This document shows positions 42,310-50,319 of a stretch of DNA of 64,000 nucleotides, one piece after another. A program made the position numbers and the translations under genes. Source of the stretch: an uncultured Flavobacteriales bacterium. GTDB taxonomy: Bacteria; Bacteroidota; Bacteroidia; Flavobacteriales_D; Crocinitomicaceae. The stretch's first letter is position 1. Every line of letters starts with the position of its first letter. The notes under the pieces were generated by a model that did no database searches, was not told the DNA's origin, and saw only the letters and a list, made by a program, of their open reading frames with translations. The stretch covers positions 1 to 64,000 of the forward strand of contig CAJXJK010000010.1 of the NCBI GenBank assembly GCA_913054135.1. Reading direction: 5' to 3'.

Positions 42310-42372
42310 CAATATCAGTTTATTTGTATCACATCAAAATTGAAAAACGGAACACGAAAAACGCATTCTTCG

Positions 42373-42807
42373 TTATTTAACTCCTGTACTTCCAAATCCG
42401 CCTTCACCTCTTTCGGTTTCAGACAATTCAGAAGTTTCAATAAATTCGGCCTGCTCACATTTAGCTACAACTAACTGAGCAATTCGTTCGCCATCTTCAA
42501 CTACAAAATCTTCATCAGATAAGTTGACAAGTATTACCCCAACCTCTCCTCTATAATCAGCATCAATTGTTCCTGGTGAATTGAGAACAGTGATTCCCTT
42601 TTTAAATGCAAGTCCTGATCTTGGTCTCACTTGGGCTTCATATCCTGCCGGAATAGCCATGAAAAGTCCTGTTTTAACTAGGGATCTTTGCAATGGTTTT
42701 AAAGTAATGGCTTCATCAATGTTAGCACGCAAATCTACTCCGGCCGACAAAGGTGTTTCGTACTGCGGAATCGCGTGTTTTGATTTGTTGATTAATTCAA
42801 TCTTCAT
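42373..42807 (-). CDS. dut: dUTP diphosphatase
   Basis: 144 residues; hydrolyses dUTP to dUMP and pyrophosphate, keeping uracil out of DNA and feeding thymidylate synthesis. All five trimeric dUTPase motifs are seen: AGVDLRAN (motif 1), [12 protein letters not shown] (2), [19 protein letters not shown] (3), GERIAQLVV (4) and the C-terminal glycine-rich [10 protein letters not shown] (5). A TAATTTTG promoter box stands 20 bases upstream. It is followed on the same strand by the repeat region and then the nucleotidyltransferase gene. Confidence 0.97.
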   Translation of the reverse strand: MKIELINKSKHAIPQYETPLSAGVDLRANIDEAITLKPLQRSLVKTGLFMAIPAGYEAQVRPRSGLAFKKGITVLNSPGTIDADYRGEVGVILVNLSDEDFVVEDGERIAQLVVAKCEQAEFIETSELSETERGEGGFGSTGVK

Positions 42808-42827
42808 TTAGCTTGTTTGTTGACTAC

Positions 42828-42835
42828 CAAAATTA
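42828..42835 (-). promoter_or_regulatory. Promoter -7 box for dut
   Basis: The minus strand reads TAATTTTG, a TAnnTTTG match, 20 bases before the ATG at 42807. Confidence 0.5.
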
Positions 42836-42980
42836 CTGAAATAAAAGGCTTGGCAGCTAAAAAATGTGATGAGATGTTCACAGTTGAATTTTAGTTATGA
42901 AATCATCCAAAATTATACAGGTCTAAGGCTTATGGCAAAGGCTTTGATGCTATAAATGTATCGCAAAAAATACATGAATT

Positions 42981-44273
42981 ATGAAAGTCTATGTTTTATT
43001 ATTAGCTCTTTTGTGGGGAGGATTTTCCTATTCGCAAGAGCTAGACACTTTAGAAGATTGTAAAAAATATAAGAGCCTTTACTATCAATATCTCCGTCAA
43101 GGGATGTATGAAGATGCACGAACGTTTTGGGTGAAAGCCAGAGAGACTTGTGCACTTTGTGATCAATTAGATTATAAATTGTTTAAAAATGGGCGGGTGA
43201 TTTACTTGCAACTTTATAAGAAGATTGAAAAGATAGACACCCTATCATTGAATGCTAATATGGACACTGTCAATTGGATTTATGAAGAAGGACGTGAATA
43301 TGTTGAAGCAGACATGTGGGGGTATGATTATGCCTCATTCTTGATGGGCAGAGAACAATACAGTAAAGCTGAGTTGGTGGATACATTAATGCGCCCTATG
43401 ATATTGGGAGGTGAATTACCCAGGCCTTCAACCATTGAATTGTACAACAGATGGTTACTATCAAAAAAGAGAACGGGCAAAATTGAAGGTCATTTTGGGG
43501 TTTCAGATGATGAAGCCTTGTCTGTTTATTGTGAGTTGTCAAAAATTTGTCATAAAGGAATGGAGAGCTCAGAAGACTCAACTGATTATTGGGGAGTAGA
43601 TATGCGAATGAAGGTTAATTTAATGAAGTACGCACCCAAAAACGCCTTGGCTTTAGAGCAGATATTGGATTTACATGAAGAATATTCTCAAAACAAAACA
43701 GTACTCAAAAGTCAGCTCGAAAGAAATAGAGATTTACTAGAAGCTTGTGGGCAAATAGAATCTGATTTGTATTCAAGAGTACTCTTGAAAATGTTAGAAG
43801 AGTTCCCGAACGCTTATGGATATTCAGATTATGCTGCTACTAATTACAGATTGGGTCGCTTTGGAATTGCGATTGAATATTATGAAAAAGCGCTTGAAAA
43901 CACCCAAGATACTTCTGTAATTGATATCTGGATATTTAAGCTTGCAATGTCGTATTACGGAGCAAAAGAATACAAGAAAGCCTTTAAATATGCTAAGCTT
44001 GTCGAGGGCAAAAACAGAGCTTCGGCTATGAAAATATGTGGTGATTGTATTGCAGTTACGGCGAATGTATGCGGTAATTCAACCTTTGAACGTAAGGCCA
44101 ATTATTGGTTGGCAAATGATTATTACAAAAAGGCCAAAGCTTTGGGAATCGATGTTTCGACTGCTAAGTATTTGAACATGGCTCCAACTGTTGGTGAAGT
44201 ATTTGACCAGGGCTTAAATATGGGAGATTCGATACATTTAGATTGTTGGAACGAAAGGAGTGTTATTCGCTAG
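42981..44273 (+). CDS. Secreted tetratricopeptide-like protein, function unknown
   Basis: 430 residues with a signal peptide (cleavage after GGFSYSQ, about residue 19). The sequence is helical with TPR-like pairs, clearest near the C-terminus (YAATNYRLGRFGIAIEYYEKAL, FKLAMSYYGAKEYKKAFKYAKL), and contains scattered Cys (ETCALCDQ, MKICGDCIAV) that could form disulfides in the periplasm. The end (KATNYWLANDYYKKAKAL-type region) resembles the tails of other Bacteroidota TPR proteins. Likely an exported scaffold. Its last 11 bases overlap the convergent flippase gene. Alone on its strand. Confidence 0.65.
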   Translation: MKVYVLLLALLWGGFSYSQELDTLEDCKKYKSLYYQYLRQGMYEDARTFWVKARETCALCDQLDYKLFKNGRVIYLQLYKKIEKIDTLSLNANMDTVNWIYEEGREYVEADMWGYDYASFLMGREQYSKAELVDTLMRPMILGGELPRPSTIELYNRWLLSKKRTGKIEGHFGVSDDEALSVYCELSKICHKGMESSEDSTDYWGVDMRMKVNLMKYAPKNALALEQILDLHEEYSQNKTVLKSQLERNRDLLEACGQIESDLYSRVLLKMLEEFPNAYGYSDYAATNYRLGRFGIAIEYYEKALENTQDTSVIDIWIFKLAMSYYGAKEYKKAFKYAKLVEGKNRASAMKICGDCIAVTANVCGNSTFERKANYWLANDYYKKAKALGIDVSTAKYLNMAPTVGEVFDQGLNMGDSIHLDCWNERSVIR

Positions 44274-45744
44274 ATTGACTTTTCTTCAACAACTTCAATG
44301 GTCGTTCCATCATCATGAAGAGCCCTAGGAATATTAAGATGAGAATAGAAGATATAATTGTATTCACGAGAATAGATCCGAAATCAATGAAGTATCCGAT
44401 TGAAAAAAGAACGAGCGAAGAGACTATATAGAGTCCGGCCTTTCTGAGGTTGTATTTAATAGGGTAGTACTTTTGTCCTAGGATGTGAGAAGCCACCATC
44501 ATTGCAAAATAGACGGAAAGTGTTGTCCAGGCCGCACCCATGTAGCCCATAATTGGAATCAGAGCGAAGTTCAACCCTAAAGTTAAGAGTGCACCTCCGA
44601 TAGCAATGTAGGCGCCAAATTTTGTTTTGTCGGCAAGCTTGTACCAGATAGATTGATTATAATAAATCCCTAGGCAAATATTTGCAAGAAGTAAGATAGG
44701 CACCACCTTCAAACCTTCATGAAAATCTGTGTTGGGTATGAACCATTTAAATAGATCTAAGTTTAGGGCAATCACTAAAAACATCAAACAAACAATGGCG
44801 ATAAAATAGGTCATCACTTTTGAATAAACCTTGTCTTTATCCTCACTCTTTTCCTGAGCAAAAAAGAAGGGTTCAGCCGCATATCTGAAAGCTTGAATGA
44901 ATAGGGTAATGAGTATTGAAAGTTTATAGTTTGCCGAGTAAATACCGACATGTTCTTGGGCAAACTTGAGTTCTTCAGCTGAGCCATCCCCCATCATCAA
45001 TCTCTTAATTAATATCCGATCAACTGTTTCGTTAACGATTCCTGCAAAACCGGCTATCGCTAATGGAAGGGCAAATATGAGCATGGCTTTTGCTAAAGCT
45101 CTATCCAAGATAAATTTGAAAGCAGAAATCTCTTTGTAAAGCATGAGAGGTTTGACAAAACTTGCGATCAAGTTGGCTAAGAAAATAAAACCAATTCCCA
45201 TTGATAATTCGGGATGTTGCTTATCCCAAAAGCCTAGAATTAAGATGAGGTTTAGAATGATATTTGCTCCTATTGAACTTAATTGAATCAGTGCAAATTT
45301 CTTAGGCTTATCTTCGGCTCTAAGTTTGGCTAAGAATAAAGATGTTGTGGCGTCAACGGCAAGTATTGCTCCAAACCAAATCACATAGTTTTTGAAATCC
45401 GGATATCCCATCCAATCTGCAATTGACTGGGCGAAAATCACAACAAGAATCAGAAACAATCCGCTCAATGTCATTACGATTGAAGCGGCTTGATTGAACG
45501 TTTTCTCTTTATCGTCTGATTTATTTAAAAACCTGAAAAATGTAGTTTCTAAACCGAATGTCAGCAAAACTATGAAGAAGGCGACATAGGCATAAAACTC
45601 AGAGATTACTCCATAGTCAGCTTTGTCAAAACCAAGAGTTTTATGTGTGTGAAGCGGAACAAGCAAATAATTAAGCAGTCTTCCCAAAATTGAGGAGACT
45701 CCATAAATGGCTGTTTGGCCTGCTAGTTTCTTAATTACACTCAT
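44263..45744 (-). CDS. Oligosaccharide flippase (Wzx/MATE-like)
   Basis: 493 residues with about fourteen membrane helices in the two-bundle arrangement of the polysaccharide flippase branch of the MOP superfamily. The start matches the family (AGQTAIYGVSSILGRLLNYLLVPL), followed by TFGLETTFFRFLNK. Such proteins move lipid-linked sugar units across the inner membrane. Next to no glycosyltransferase gene here, the substrate is unknown, although the nucleotidyltransferase a little upstream suggests glycan synthesis in the area. It overlaps the convergent TPR gene by 11 bases. Confidence 0.88.
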   Translation of the reverse strand: MSVIKKLAGQTAIYGVSSILGRLLNYLLVPLHTHKTLGFDKADYGVISEFYAYVAFFIVLLTFGLETTFFRFLNKSDDKEKTFNQAASIVMTLSGLFLILVVIFAQSIADWMGYPDFKNYVIWFGAILAVDATTSLFLAKLRAEDKPKKFALIQLSSIGANIILNLILILGFWDKQHPELSMGIGFIFLANLIASFVKPLMLYKEISAFKFILDRALAKAMLIFALPLAIAGFAGIVNETVDRILIKRLMMGDGSAEELKFAQEHVGIYSANYKLSILITLFIQAFRYAAEPFFFAQEKSEDKDKVYSKVMTYFIAIVCLMFLVIALNLDLFKWFIPNTDFHEGLKVVPILLLANICLGIYYNQSIWYKLADKTKFGAYIAIGGALLTLGLNFALIPIMGYMGAAWTTLSVYFAMMVASHILGQKYYPIKYNLRKAGLYIVSSLVLFSIGYFIDFGSILVNTIISSILILIFLGLFMMMERPLKLLKKSQSSE

Positions 45745-45771
45745 AGTCGTTTGACTTCAGTCGAAAGGTTT

Positions 45772-45847
45772 GTTCGAGTGATTTTTGGGTCATCTCGATA
45801 TGTTCAACAAAGTCGAACACTCGATAAAACCAAAAATTATATCGAGA
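45772..45847. repeat. Nested inverted repeats between flippase and crotonase genes
   Basis: TCTCGATAT (45793-45801) is exactly inverted as ATATCGAGA (45839-45847), and within and around it TCGAGTG (45774-45780) faces CACTCGA (45818-45824). The pair of arms overlaps in a nested, not simple, pattern. The 106-base gap between the genes is almost filled by them. Confidence 0.65.
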
Positions 45848-45850
45848 ACC

Positions 45851-46624
45851 TTATTTTCTAAACTCTGCTTTTCTCTTTTCAACAAATGCTGTTGTTCCTT
45901 CAATAAATTCTGGAGTACCAAAACATTTTCCAAATTCTTCAATTTCAGTTTGCATTCCGTTTACTCCGTCAACATAATTTGCATTTATTGCTGTAATTGC
46001 GGCTCCAATTGCGTTTGGAGAATTCTTTAAAATCTTACCGGCTATTTTGTTCGCTAAATCCATTAATTCAGCTTGAGGAACAACATGATTAACAAGGCCC
46101 CAAAATTTCGCGTCTTCAGCTGAAATCATTCCGGCAGTTGTTACCATTTCCATTGCTTTTCCTCTTCCAACTAGTTGAGCCAGTCTTTGTGTTCCACCAT
46201 ATCCTGGAATTACTCCCAAAGAAACTTCTGGTAAACCTAAACGAGAGTTATCTGAAGCGACTCTGATGTGAGCACACATAGCTAATTCTAATCCACCTCC
46301 TAATGCGAAACCATTAACGGCAGCTATTACCGGAGTGGTCATTTTTTCAATAAAGTTGAATAATAAGTCGTGCCCAACAGCACTTAATTCTTTTCCTTTT
46401 TCAACTGAAAAATCAGCAAACTCTTTGATGTCTGCTCCTGCAACAAATGCTTTTTCTCCAGATCCTGTAAGAATTACTACTCCAACATTTGAATCATTGT
46501 TTGCAGCCGAAAGCGCCTGATTTAATTCAGAAATTGTTTCTTTATTTAAAGCGTTTAGCTGGTTCGGACGATTGATCGTAATCGTTAAGATATGTCCGTC
46601 TTGTTCTGTTAAAATGTTATTCAT
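45851..46624 (-). CDS. Enoyl-CoA hydratase/isomerase family protein
   Basis: 257 residues of the crotonase superfamily. The oxyanion hole is formed by GEKAFVAGADIKEFAD (Ala) and AAVNGFALGGGLELAMCAHIR (Gly), and both catalytic glutamates of classical enoyl-CoA hydratase are present, in GGGLELAM and LPEVSLGVIPGYGGTQRL. It therefore should hydrate short-chain trans-2-enoyl-CoA, probably in fatty acid or branched-chain breakdown. Cytoplasmic. Both flanks hold short palindromic repeats. It is alone, divergent from the YHYH operon. Confidence 0.93.
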   Translation of the reverse strand: MNNILTEQDGHILTITINRPNQLNALNKETISELNQALSAANNDSNVGVVILTGSGEKAFVAGADIKEFADFSVEKGKELSAVGHDLLFNFIEKMTTPVIAAVNGFALGGGLELAMCAHIRVASDNSRLGLPEVSLGVIPGYGGTQRLAQLVGRGKAMEMVTTAGMISAEDAKFWGLVNHVVPQAELMDLANKIAGKILKNSPNAIGAAITAINANYVDGVNGMQTEIEEFGKCFGTPEFIEGTTAFVEKRKAEFRK

Positions 46625-46648
46625 TTGTTCTTTTATATAATATGCCGG

Positions 46649-46726
46649 GACTTCGAGGGCCTCAGTCGCCTAGCGTTTTTCAATCAGTTTCTTTTCATAA
46701 TGGACACCGAGGCTCTCGAGGTGTCC
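46649..46726. repeat. Pair of related quasi-palindromes (REP/BIME-like)
   Basis: Two hairpin-forming segments, 46649-46667 (GACTTCGAGGGCCTCAGTC) and 46702-46726 (GGACACC...GGTGTCC), share GAGGC/CTCGA cores in opposite order and are about 34 bases apart. They occupy the upstream part of the 291-base space between crotonase and the YHYH gene; the rest (46727-46915) shows nothing recognisable except a weak TTATTTTG before the YHYH start. Confidence 0.6.
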
Positions 46727-46915
46727 AATAAGGTTTAACCTATAAAAGTAGAGAATGTTGTGCCCGCCTTAGTTTAAAGCCCATGTTTTTTTGAACAGTT
46801 TTTTGTGTGCTGCTGGTTAAGTATTATTTGAAGCTTATATCAATAGAAATTGTGTTGCATTAAACCTTTTCATTATTTTGTGGTCATACAATCTCAATCT
46901 CAAAATCTATTCATA

Positions 46916-47743
46916 ATGAAATTCAAACTATTTAACTACTCTATACTTTTGTCAGGCTTAGTTCTTTTTACTGCAACATCTTGTAAAAAAGAGGGTTGCA
47001 CAGACGCTAATGCATCAAATTATAGCGAAAAAGCAAAAGAAGATGATGGCTCATGTACTTATGATGCTGGATCTTTACCAACTGGTTATGATAAATTTTA
47101 CAACATAACTGATATCTATGTGGATGGAGGAAACATCATCATTAAAACCACTGATGAACCTGATCACGTTTCACCATTTTACCCGACAGGACATGCTTTA
47201 TACGCACCATATGACGGAACCAACACTAATTTTTCAACTGAAATAAGTTTGATGGGACAAGCGGAAGACCCAGACATTCAAGCACAGAATATTACATTTA
47301 CAGTTCCTGTCAATGCGGCTGAAAATTCAAGTCATGAAGCTACAGGAGGAGGACCAATTGGTGTTGCAATTAACGGAGTTGTATTTTATAGCCAATACAA
47401 TGGAGCTCAGCAATTACTAGATGACTTAGAATTTGATAATACTGATCAATATAGTGGACACCCTTCTCCAACAAACGGACAGTATCATTATCATATTGAG
47501 CCAGCTTGGTTGACAAGTCAAAATGGAGATGATGCATTAATCGGAGTTCTGTTAGATGGTTTCTTTGTTTATGGACCGAAGTGTAATGGTGTTACCATGA
47601 CGAATAGTGACTTAGATGCTTATCACGGTCACAATTCTGCTACTTCTGATTTTCCTGATGGCGTATATCACTATCATTGCACAGATGATGCTCCTTGGAT
47701 AAATGGAGATGGTTATTGGGGAACACCTGGTACCGTTAACTAA
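46916..47743 (+). CDS. YHYH-domain lipoprotein
   Basis: 275 residues from the ATG at 46916; the track's 22 extra codons have no signal-sequence character. Lipobox TATSC (Cys22) and a Cys-rich linker (GCTDANASNYSEKAKEDDGSCTYD) resembling the short repeat after lipoboxes of other marine Bacteroidota. The main domain (about 50-275) carries two YHYH motifs (GQYHYHIEPAWL, GVYHYHCTDDAPW) that give the family its name, and further His in YHGHNS; clusters of His suggest metal binding, which is inference. Its TAA overlaps the ATG of the next gene by one base. First gene of a three-gene lipoprotein operon with an SCO protein. Confidence 0.85.
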   Translation: MKFKLFNYSILLSGLVLFTATSCKKEGCTDANASNYSEKAKEDDGSCTYDAGSLPTGYDKFYNITDIYVDGGNIIIKTTDEPDHVSPFYPTGHALYAPYDGTNTNFSTEISLMGQAEDPDIQAQNITFTVPVNAAENSSHEATGGGPIGVAINGVVFYSQYNGAQQLLDDLEFDNTDQYSGHPSPTNGQYHYHIEPAWLTSQNGDDALIGVLLDGFFVYGPKCNGVTMTNSDLDAYHGHNSATSDFPDGVYHYHCTDDAPWINGDGYWGTPGTVN

Positions 47744-48318
47744 TGATCAAATTTTACTTTCTATTTCTTTTAGTGGGCCTGATTTCTTGTTCTTCGGAAG
47801 AGGGAGAAGTAAAAGCTGATGAAACATCAGCTAGTGTAAAAGAGTTTTACCTTGATAACACTTTTGTTCAAGATTATGGAGTTTTCTACCATAATGAAGA
47901 ACCATTCACGGGTGCAGTTCTCGATACCTTTGAGAATGGTGAGCTTGAATTGCGGATTGTTTATTTGGATGGACAAGAAAATGGTCTTTCTCAAAAGTGG
48001 TATGCAAACGGCCAAATCTGCTGGGAGAATAATTATCTCAAGGGAAAAAAAGAAGGCAATCAACAATCATGGTGGAGTAATGGGCAAATTAAATATGAAG
48101 GCTCAAGTCATCTTGATTTGAAAGAAGGAGAACAACTTTCATGGCATCAAAATGGAGTAATGGCAGAGGCCAAATATTACACAGATGGTCGAGAAGATGG
48201 AAATCAAAAAAGTTGGAATTCAGAAGGAAAGTTGATCTCTAATTATACTTTTAAAAATGGTAAAAGATATGGCATTGTTGGAAGGCAGGATTGCTATTCA
48301 GTTATTGAGGCTGAATAG
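47743..48318 (+). CDS. Lipoprotein with YwqK-like (MORN-type) repeats
   Basis: 191 residues; lipobox VGLISC (Cys16). The body consists of repeats of the form NG(x)xxWxxNGQ(x)xxxxYxxGxxxG, e.g. QKWYANGQICWENNYLKG, QQSWWSNGQIKYEG and QLSWHQNGVMAEAKYYTDG, the pattern annotated in many genomes as the YwqK antitoxin family although most exported copies have no toxin partner. No toxin-like neighbour is seen here. The repeats probably form a beta-hairpin stack. It overlaps the YHYH gene by one base and the SCO gene by 14, so co-translation is likely. Confidence 0.8.
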   Translation: MIKFYFLFLLVGLISCSSEEGEVKADETSASVKEFYLDNTFVQDYGVFYHNEEPFTGAVLDTFENGELELRIVYLDGQENGLSQKWYANGQICWENNYLKGKKEGNQQSWWSNGQIKYEGSSHLDLKEGEQLSWHQNGVMAEAKYYTDGREDGNQKSWNSEGKLISNYTFKNGKRYGIVGRQDCYSVIEAE

Positions 48319-48976
48319 TATAATAGTGCTACTTTTTTTGTTCCTAGGTTGTGCAGAAGAAGTCCCAAATGAAGAGATGACTGATACTGTTATTGAGGAT
48401 GAGGTTTTGCCTTTTTTTAATACGGCAGATTTGACGCCTGAATGGGTTTACAAAACAGACGCAGGTTTTGACGAAATACATACAATTGGGGACTTTTCGT
48501 TTTTAGATCAGAAAGGTGAGGTGTTTGATGAATCAAGTGTTGAAGGCAAAATATATGTCGCCAATTTTATGTTCACGACATGTGGCGGGATTTGTCCTAA
48601 AATGACTTCAAACATGAGTACGGTACAAGATGCAATAATTGACAAAAAGGATGTAATGTTATTGTCTCATTCAGTGATGCCTTGGGTTGATGATGTAGAT
48701 AAGTTGAGTGAATACGCGGATCTTAAGGGAGCTGATTACGATAAATGGCGCTTTTTAACGGGTGAGAAAGAGAAAATTTATGATTTGGCCAGAACCTCTT
48801 ATTTTGCTGAGAAACGCTTAGGACTGCAAAAGGACTCTTCAGAGTTTTTGCATACAGAAAATTTCTTTTTAATTGACGGTAAACGCAGAATACGAGGCGT
48901 ATATAATGGAACCCTTCCTGCAGAGATTAATCGTTTAGTTGAAGCAATAGAAATATTGCAAAAAGAAGAGAGTTAA
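48305..48976 (+). CDS. SCO family copper-handling lipoprotein
   Basis: 223 residues with a TTG start at 48305. The ORF track's ATG 16 codons upstream gives no signal sequence, while from the TTG a clean lipoprotein leader follows (RLNSIIVLLFLFLGC, Cys16). Thioredoxin-like fold with the SCO metal motif FTTCGGICPKM (CxxxCP) and a downstream His in EFLHTENFFLID, the expected third copper ligand. SCO proteins deliver copper or act as thiol reductants in assembly of the CuA centre of cytochrome oxidase. It overlaps the YwqK-like gene by 14 bases. ctaA is elsewhere in this window, consistent with an aa3 oxidase. Confidence 0.9.
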   Translation: MRLNSIIVLLFLFLGCAEEVPNEEMTDTVIEDEVLPFFNTADLTPEWVYKTDAGFDEIHTIGDFSFLDQKGEVFDESSVEGKIYVANFMFTTCGGICPKMTSNMSTVQDAIIDKKDVMLLSHSVMPWVDDVDKLSEYADLKGADYDKWRFLTGEKEKIYDLARTSYFAEKRLGLQKDSSEFLHTENFFLIDGKRRIRGVYNGTLPAEINRLVEAIEILQKEES

Positions 48977-49033
48977 GCCAATCCAATCTTGTTCAGTGCT
49001 TAGAAGAATTTGCAAGACAATTCTCTTATCTTT

Positions 49034-49777
49034 ATGTTCAAAATCAAACAGATGGGATATTGGTTAAAGCGATTAGGTTATCTAGTAACCAAAGGAAAAT
49101 TTAGAAGTTCAGTTGCTGAGCATAAACACTCTAAAGGAATTGTTGATCCTGAAATGTTGTTGCCAACTATTACCATTGAAGAAGCGACGGACGACTCAGA
49201 ACCAATCTTATCAGAGGTTGTGCATGCTGACGGAAATGTTTCAGAAGAGGAGCTAAGATGCATTGCCAAACTTGTCAAGTTTCATCAACCAAAAGGCATA
49301 TTTGAAATCGGAACCTTTGACGGACGAACTACTTTGAATATGGCGCTCAATGCACCCGAAGCAAAAGTCGTAACAATTGATTTGCCACCCGAAGAGTTGC
49401 ATTCAACTTCGTTTAGAATTAAGAAAGCAGATCATTCGTTTATTAAGAAGGATATATCTGGATCTCGATTTATTGGCACAGATACTGAAAGTAGAATTAC
49501 TCAAATTTATACTGATTCAGCCAAGTTTGATTACTCTAAATACGCATCTCAAATGGATGTTGTTTTTATTGACGGAGCGCATACTTACGAATACGTATTG
49601 TCAGATACTGCTAACTCAAGAAAGCTATTGAGAGATGGTAAAGGATTATTGATTTGGCATGACTACGGATGGCGAGAAGTGATTCAAGCTTTGAATGAGT
49701 ATTATGAGAATGATCCTTATTTCAAAGGGCTCAAAAACATCAAAGGAACATCACTAGTTTATTTGGCAGTAGAGTAA
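49034..49777 (+). CDS. Class I SAM-dependent methyltransferase (Methyltransf_24-like)
   Basis: 247 residues. The Rossmann SAM-binding motif is IFEIGTFDGRTTLNMAL, acidic end of strand 2 VVTIDLP, and the later VVFIDGAHTYEYVLSDTANS and LLIWHDYGWREV match family 24 methyltransferases, often linked to carbohydrate or small-molecule modification. The track's start is a TTG inside an AT-rich leader; the ATG at 49034 (MFKIKQMGYW) or the ATG at 49052 is more natural. A TATCTTTA box-like sequence touches the first of these, so the second cannot be excluded. Substrate unknown. Ends three bases before the convergent hemJ gene. Confidence 0.8.
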   Translation: MFKIKQMGYWLKRLGYLVTKGKFRSSVAEHKHSKGIVDPEMLLPTITIEEATDDSEPILSEVVHADGNVSEEELRCIAKLVKFHQPKGIFEIGTFDGRTTLNMALNAPEAKVVTIDLPPEELHSTSFRIKKADHSFIKKDISGSRFIGTDTESRITQIYTDSAKFDYSKYASQMDVVFIDGAHTYEYVLSDTANSRKLLRDGKGLLIWHDYGWREVIQALNEYYENDPYFKGLKNIKGTSLVYLAVE

Positions 49778-49779
49778 AC

Positions 49780-50319
49780 CTATTTCTTCTCCCTGAGTCT
49801 CTTGTAGATTTTGATCGCAAGCATTAATGCAAACCCGAATAGGATAAAACAGATTGTTCCTAACCACCAATTTCCATTTTCTTTGAGAATCACTAAGAAG
49901 ACAATTGCTACCAAAAAAAGAGTTGCAACTTCATTCCAAATTCGATAAAAATTTCCTGTTCGTGTATCAGAGTTTGACTGCAGTTTTTTGAAAAAGGCAT
50001 GGCAAATGAAATGGTAGATGATGAGTCCTGCAACGAATGATAGTTTGATATGCATCCAAGGTCTAGTCAATAATGCGGGTTGGTCAATAATCATCCAAGT
50101 ACCAAAAGTTGTCGCTAGTATCATTGACGGCCAGGTGATACCATACCAAAGCCTTTTTGCCATTAATTGATATTGCGGAATCAAGATGTCTTGTTCGTTT
50201 TGGGGACGTTCTTTCGCCTCAGCTTGGTAAACAAACAAGCGAACAATGTAGAACAGACCTGCGAACCAAGTGACCACAAAAATGATGTGCAAAGCTTTTA
50301 TTTCGAAGAGTGTGCTCAT
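49780..50319 (-). CDS. hemJ: HemJ-type protoporphyrinogen IX oxidase
   Basis: 179 residues, four to five membrane helices. The beginning KALHIIFVVTWFAGLFY followed by RLFVYQAEAK and the later GTWMIID and WMHIKLSFVAGLIIYH are characteristic of the HemJ (UPF0093/CopD-like) family, which oxidises protoporphyrinogen IX in the penultimate step of heme synthesis. A conserved N-terminal His and a Lys in the middle, seen here in ALH and HIK, are known to matter in cyanobacterial HemJ. It overlaps nadD by four bases at the end of yicC-gmk-nadD-hemJ. General CopD membership would be the alternative call. Confidence 0.8.
   Translation of the reverse strand: MSTLFEIKALHIIFVVTWFAGLFYIVRLFVYQAEAKERPQNEQDILIPQYQLMAKRLWYGITWPSMILATTFGTWMIIDQPALLTRPWMHIKLSFVAGLIIYHFICHAFFKKLQSNSDTRTGNFYRIWNEVATLFLVAIVFLVILKENGNWWLGTICFILFGFALMLAIKIYKRLREKK

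Noticed and set aside
42174-42474. Two plus-strand ORFs (68 and 89 codons) with recurring PRFAGLF and LASRDF strings.
   Set aside because: They are made by the direct repeats and the antisense of dut and the nucleotidyltransferase; no start context or family supports them.
47743-48318. YwqK-like protein as an antitoxin of a toxin-antitoxin system.
   Set aside because: It is an exported lipoprotein with no toxin-like neighbour; the family name is misleading for such copies.
49027-49034. TATCTTTA as a promoter box for the methyltransferase gene.
   Set aside because: It differs from TAnnTTTG at the last base, overlaps the possible ATG, and the nearest upstream TTTG is at 14 rather than 19 bases.
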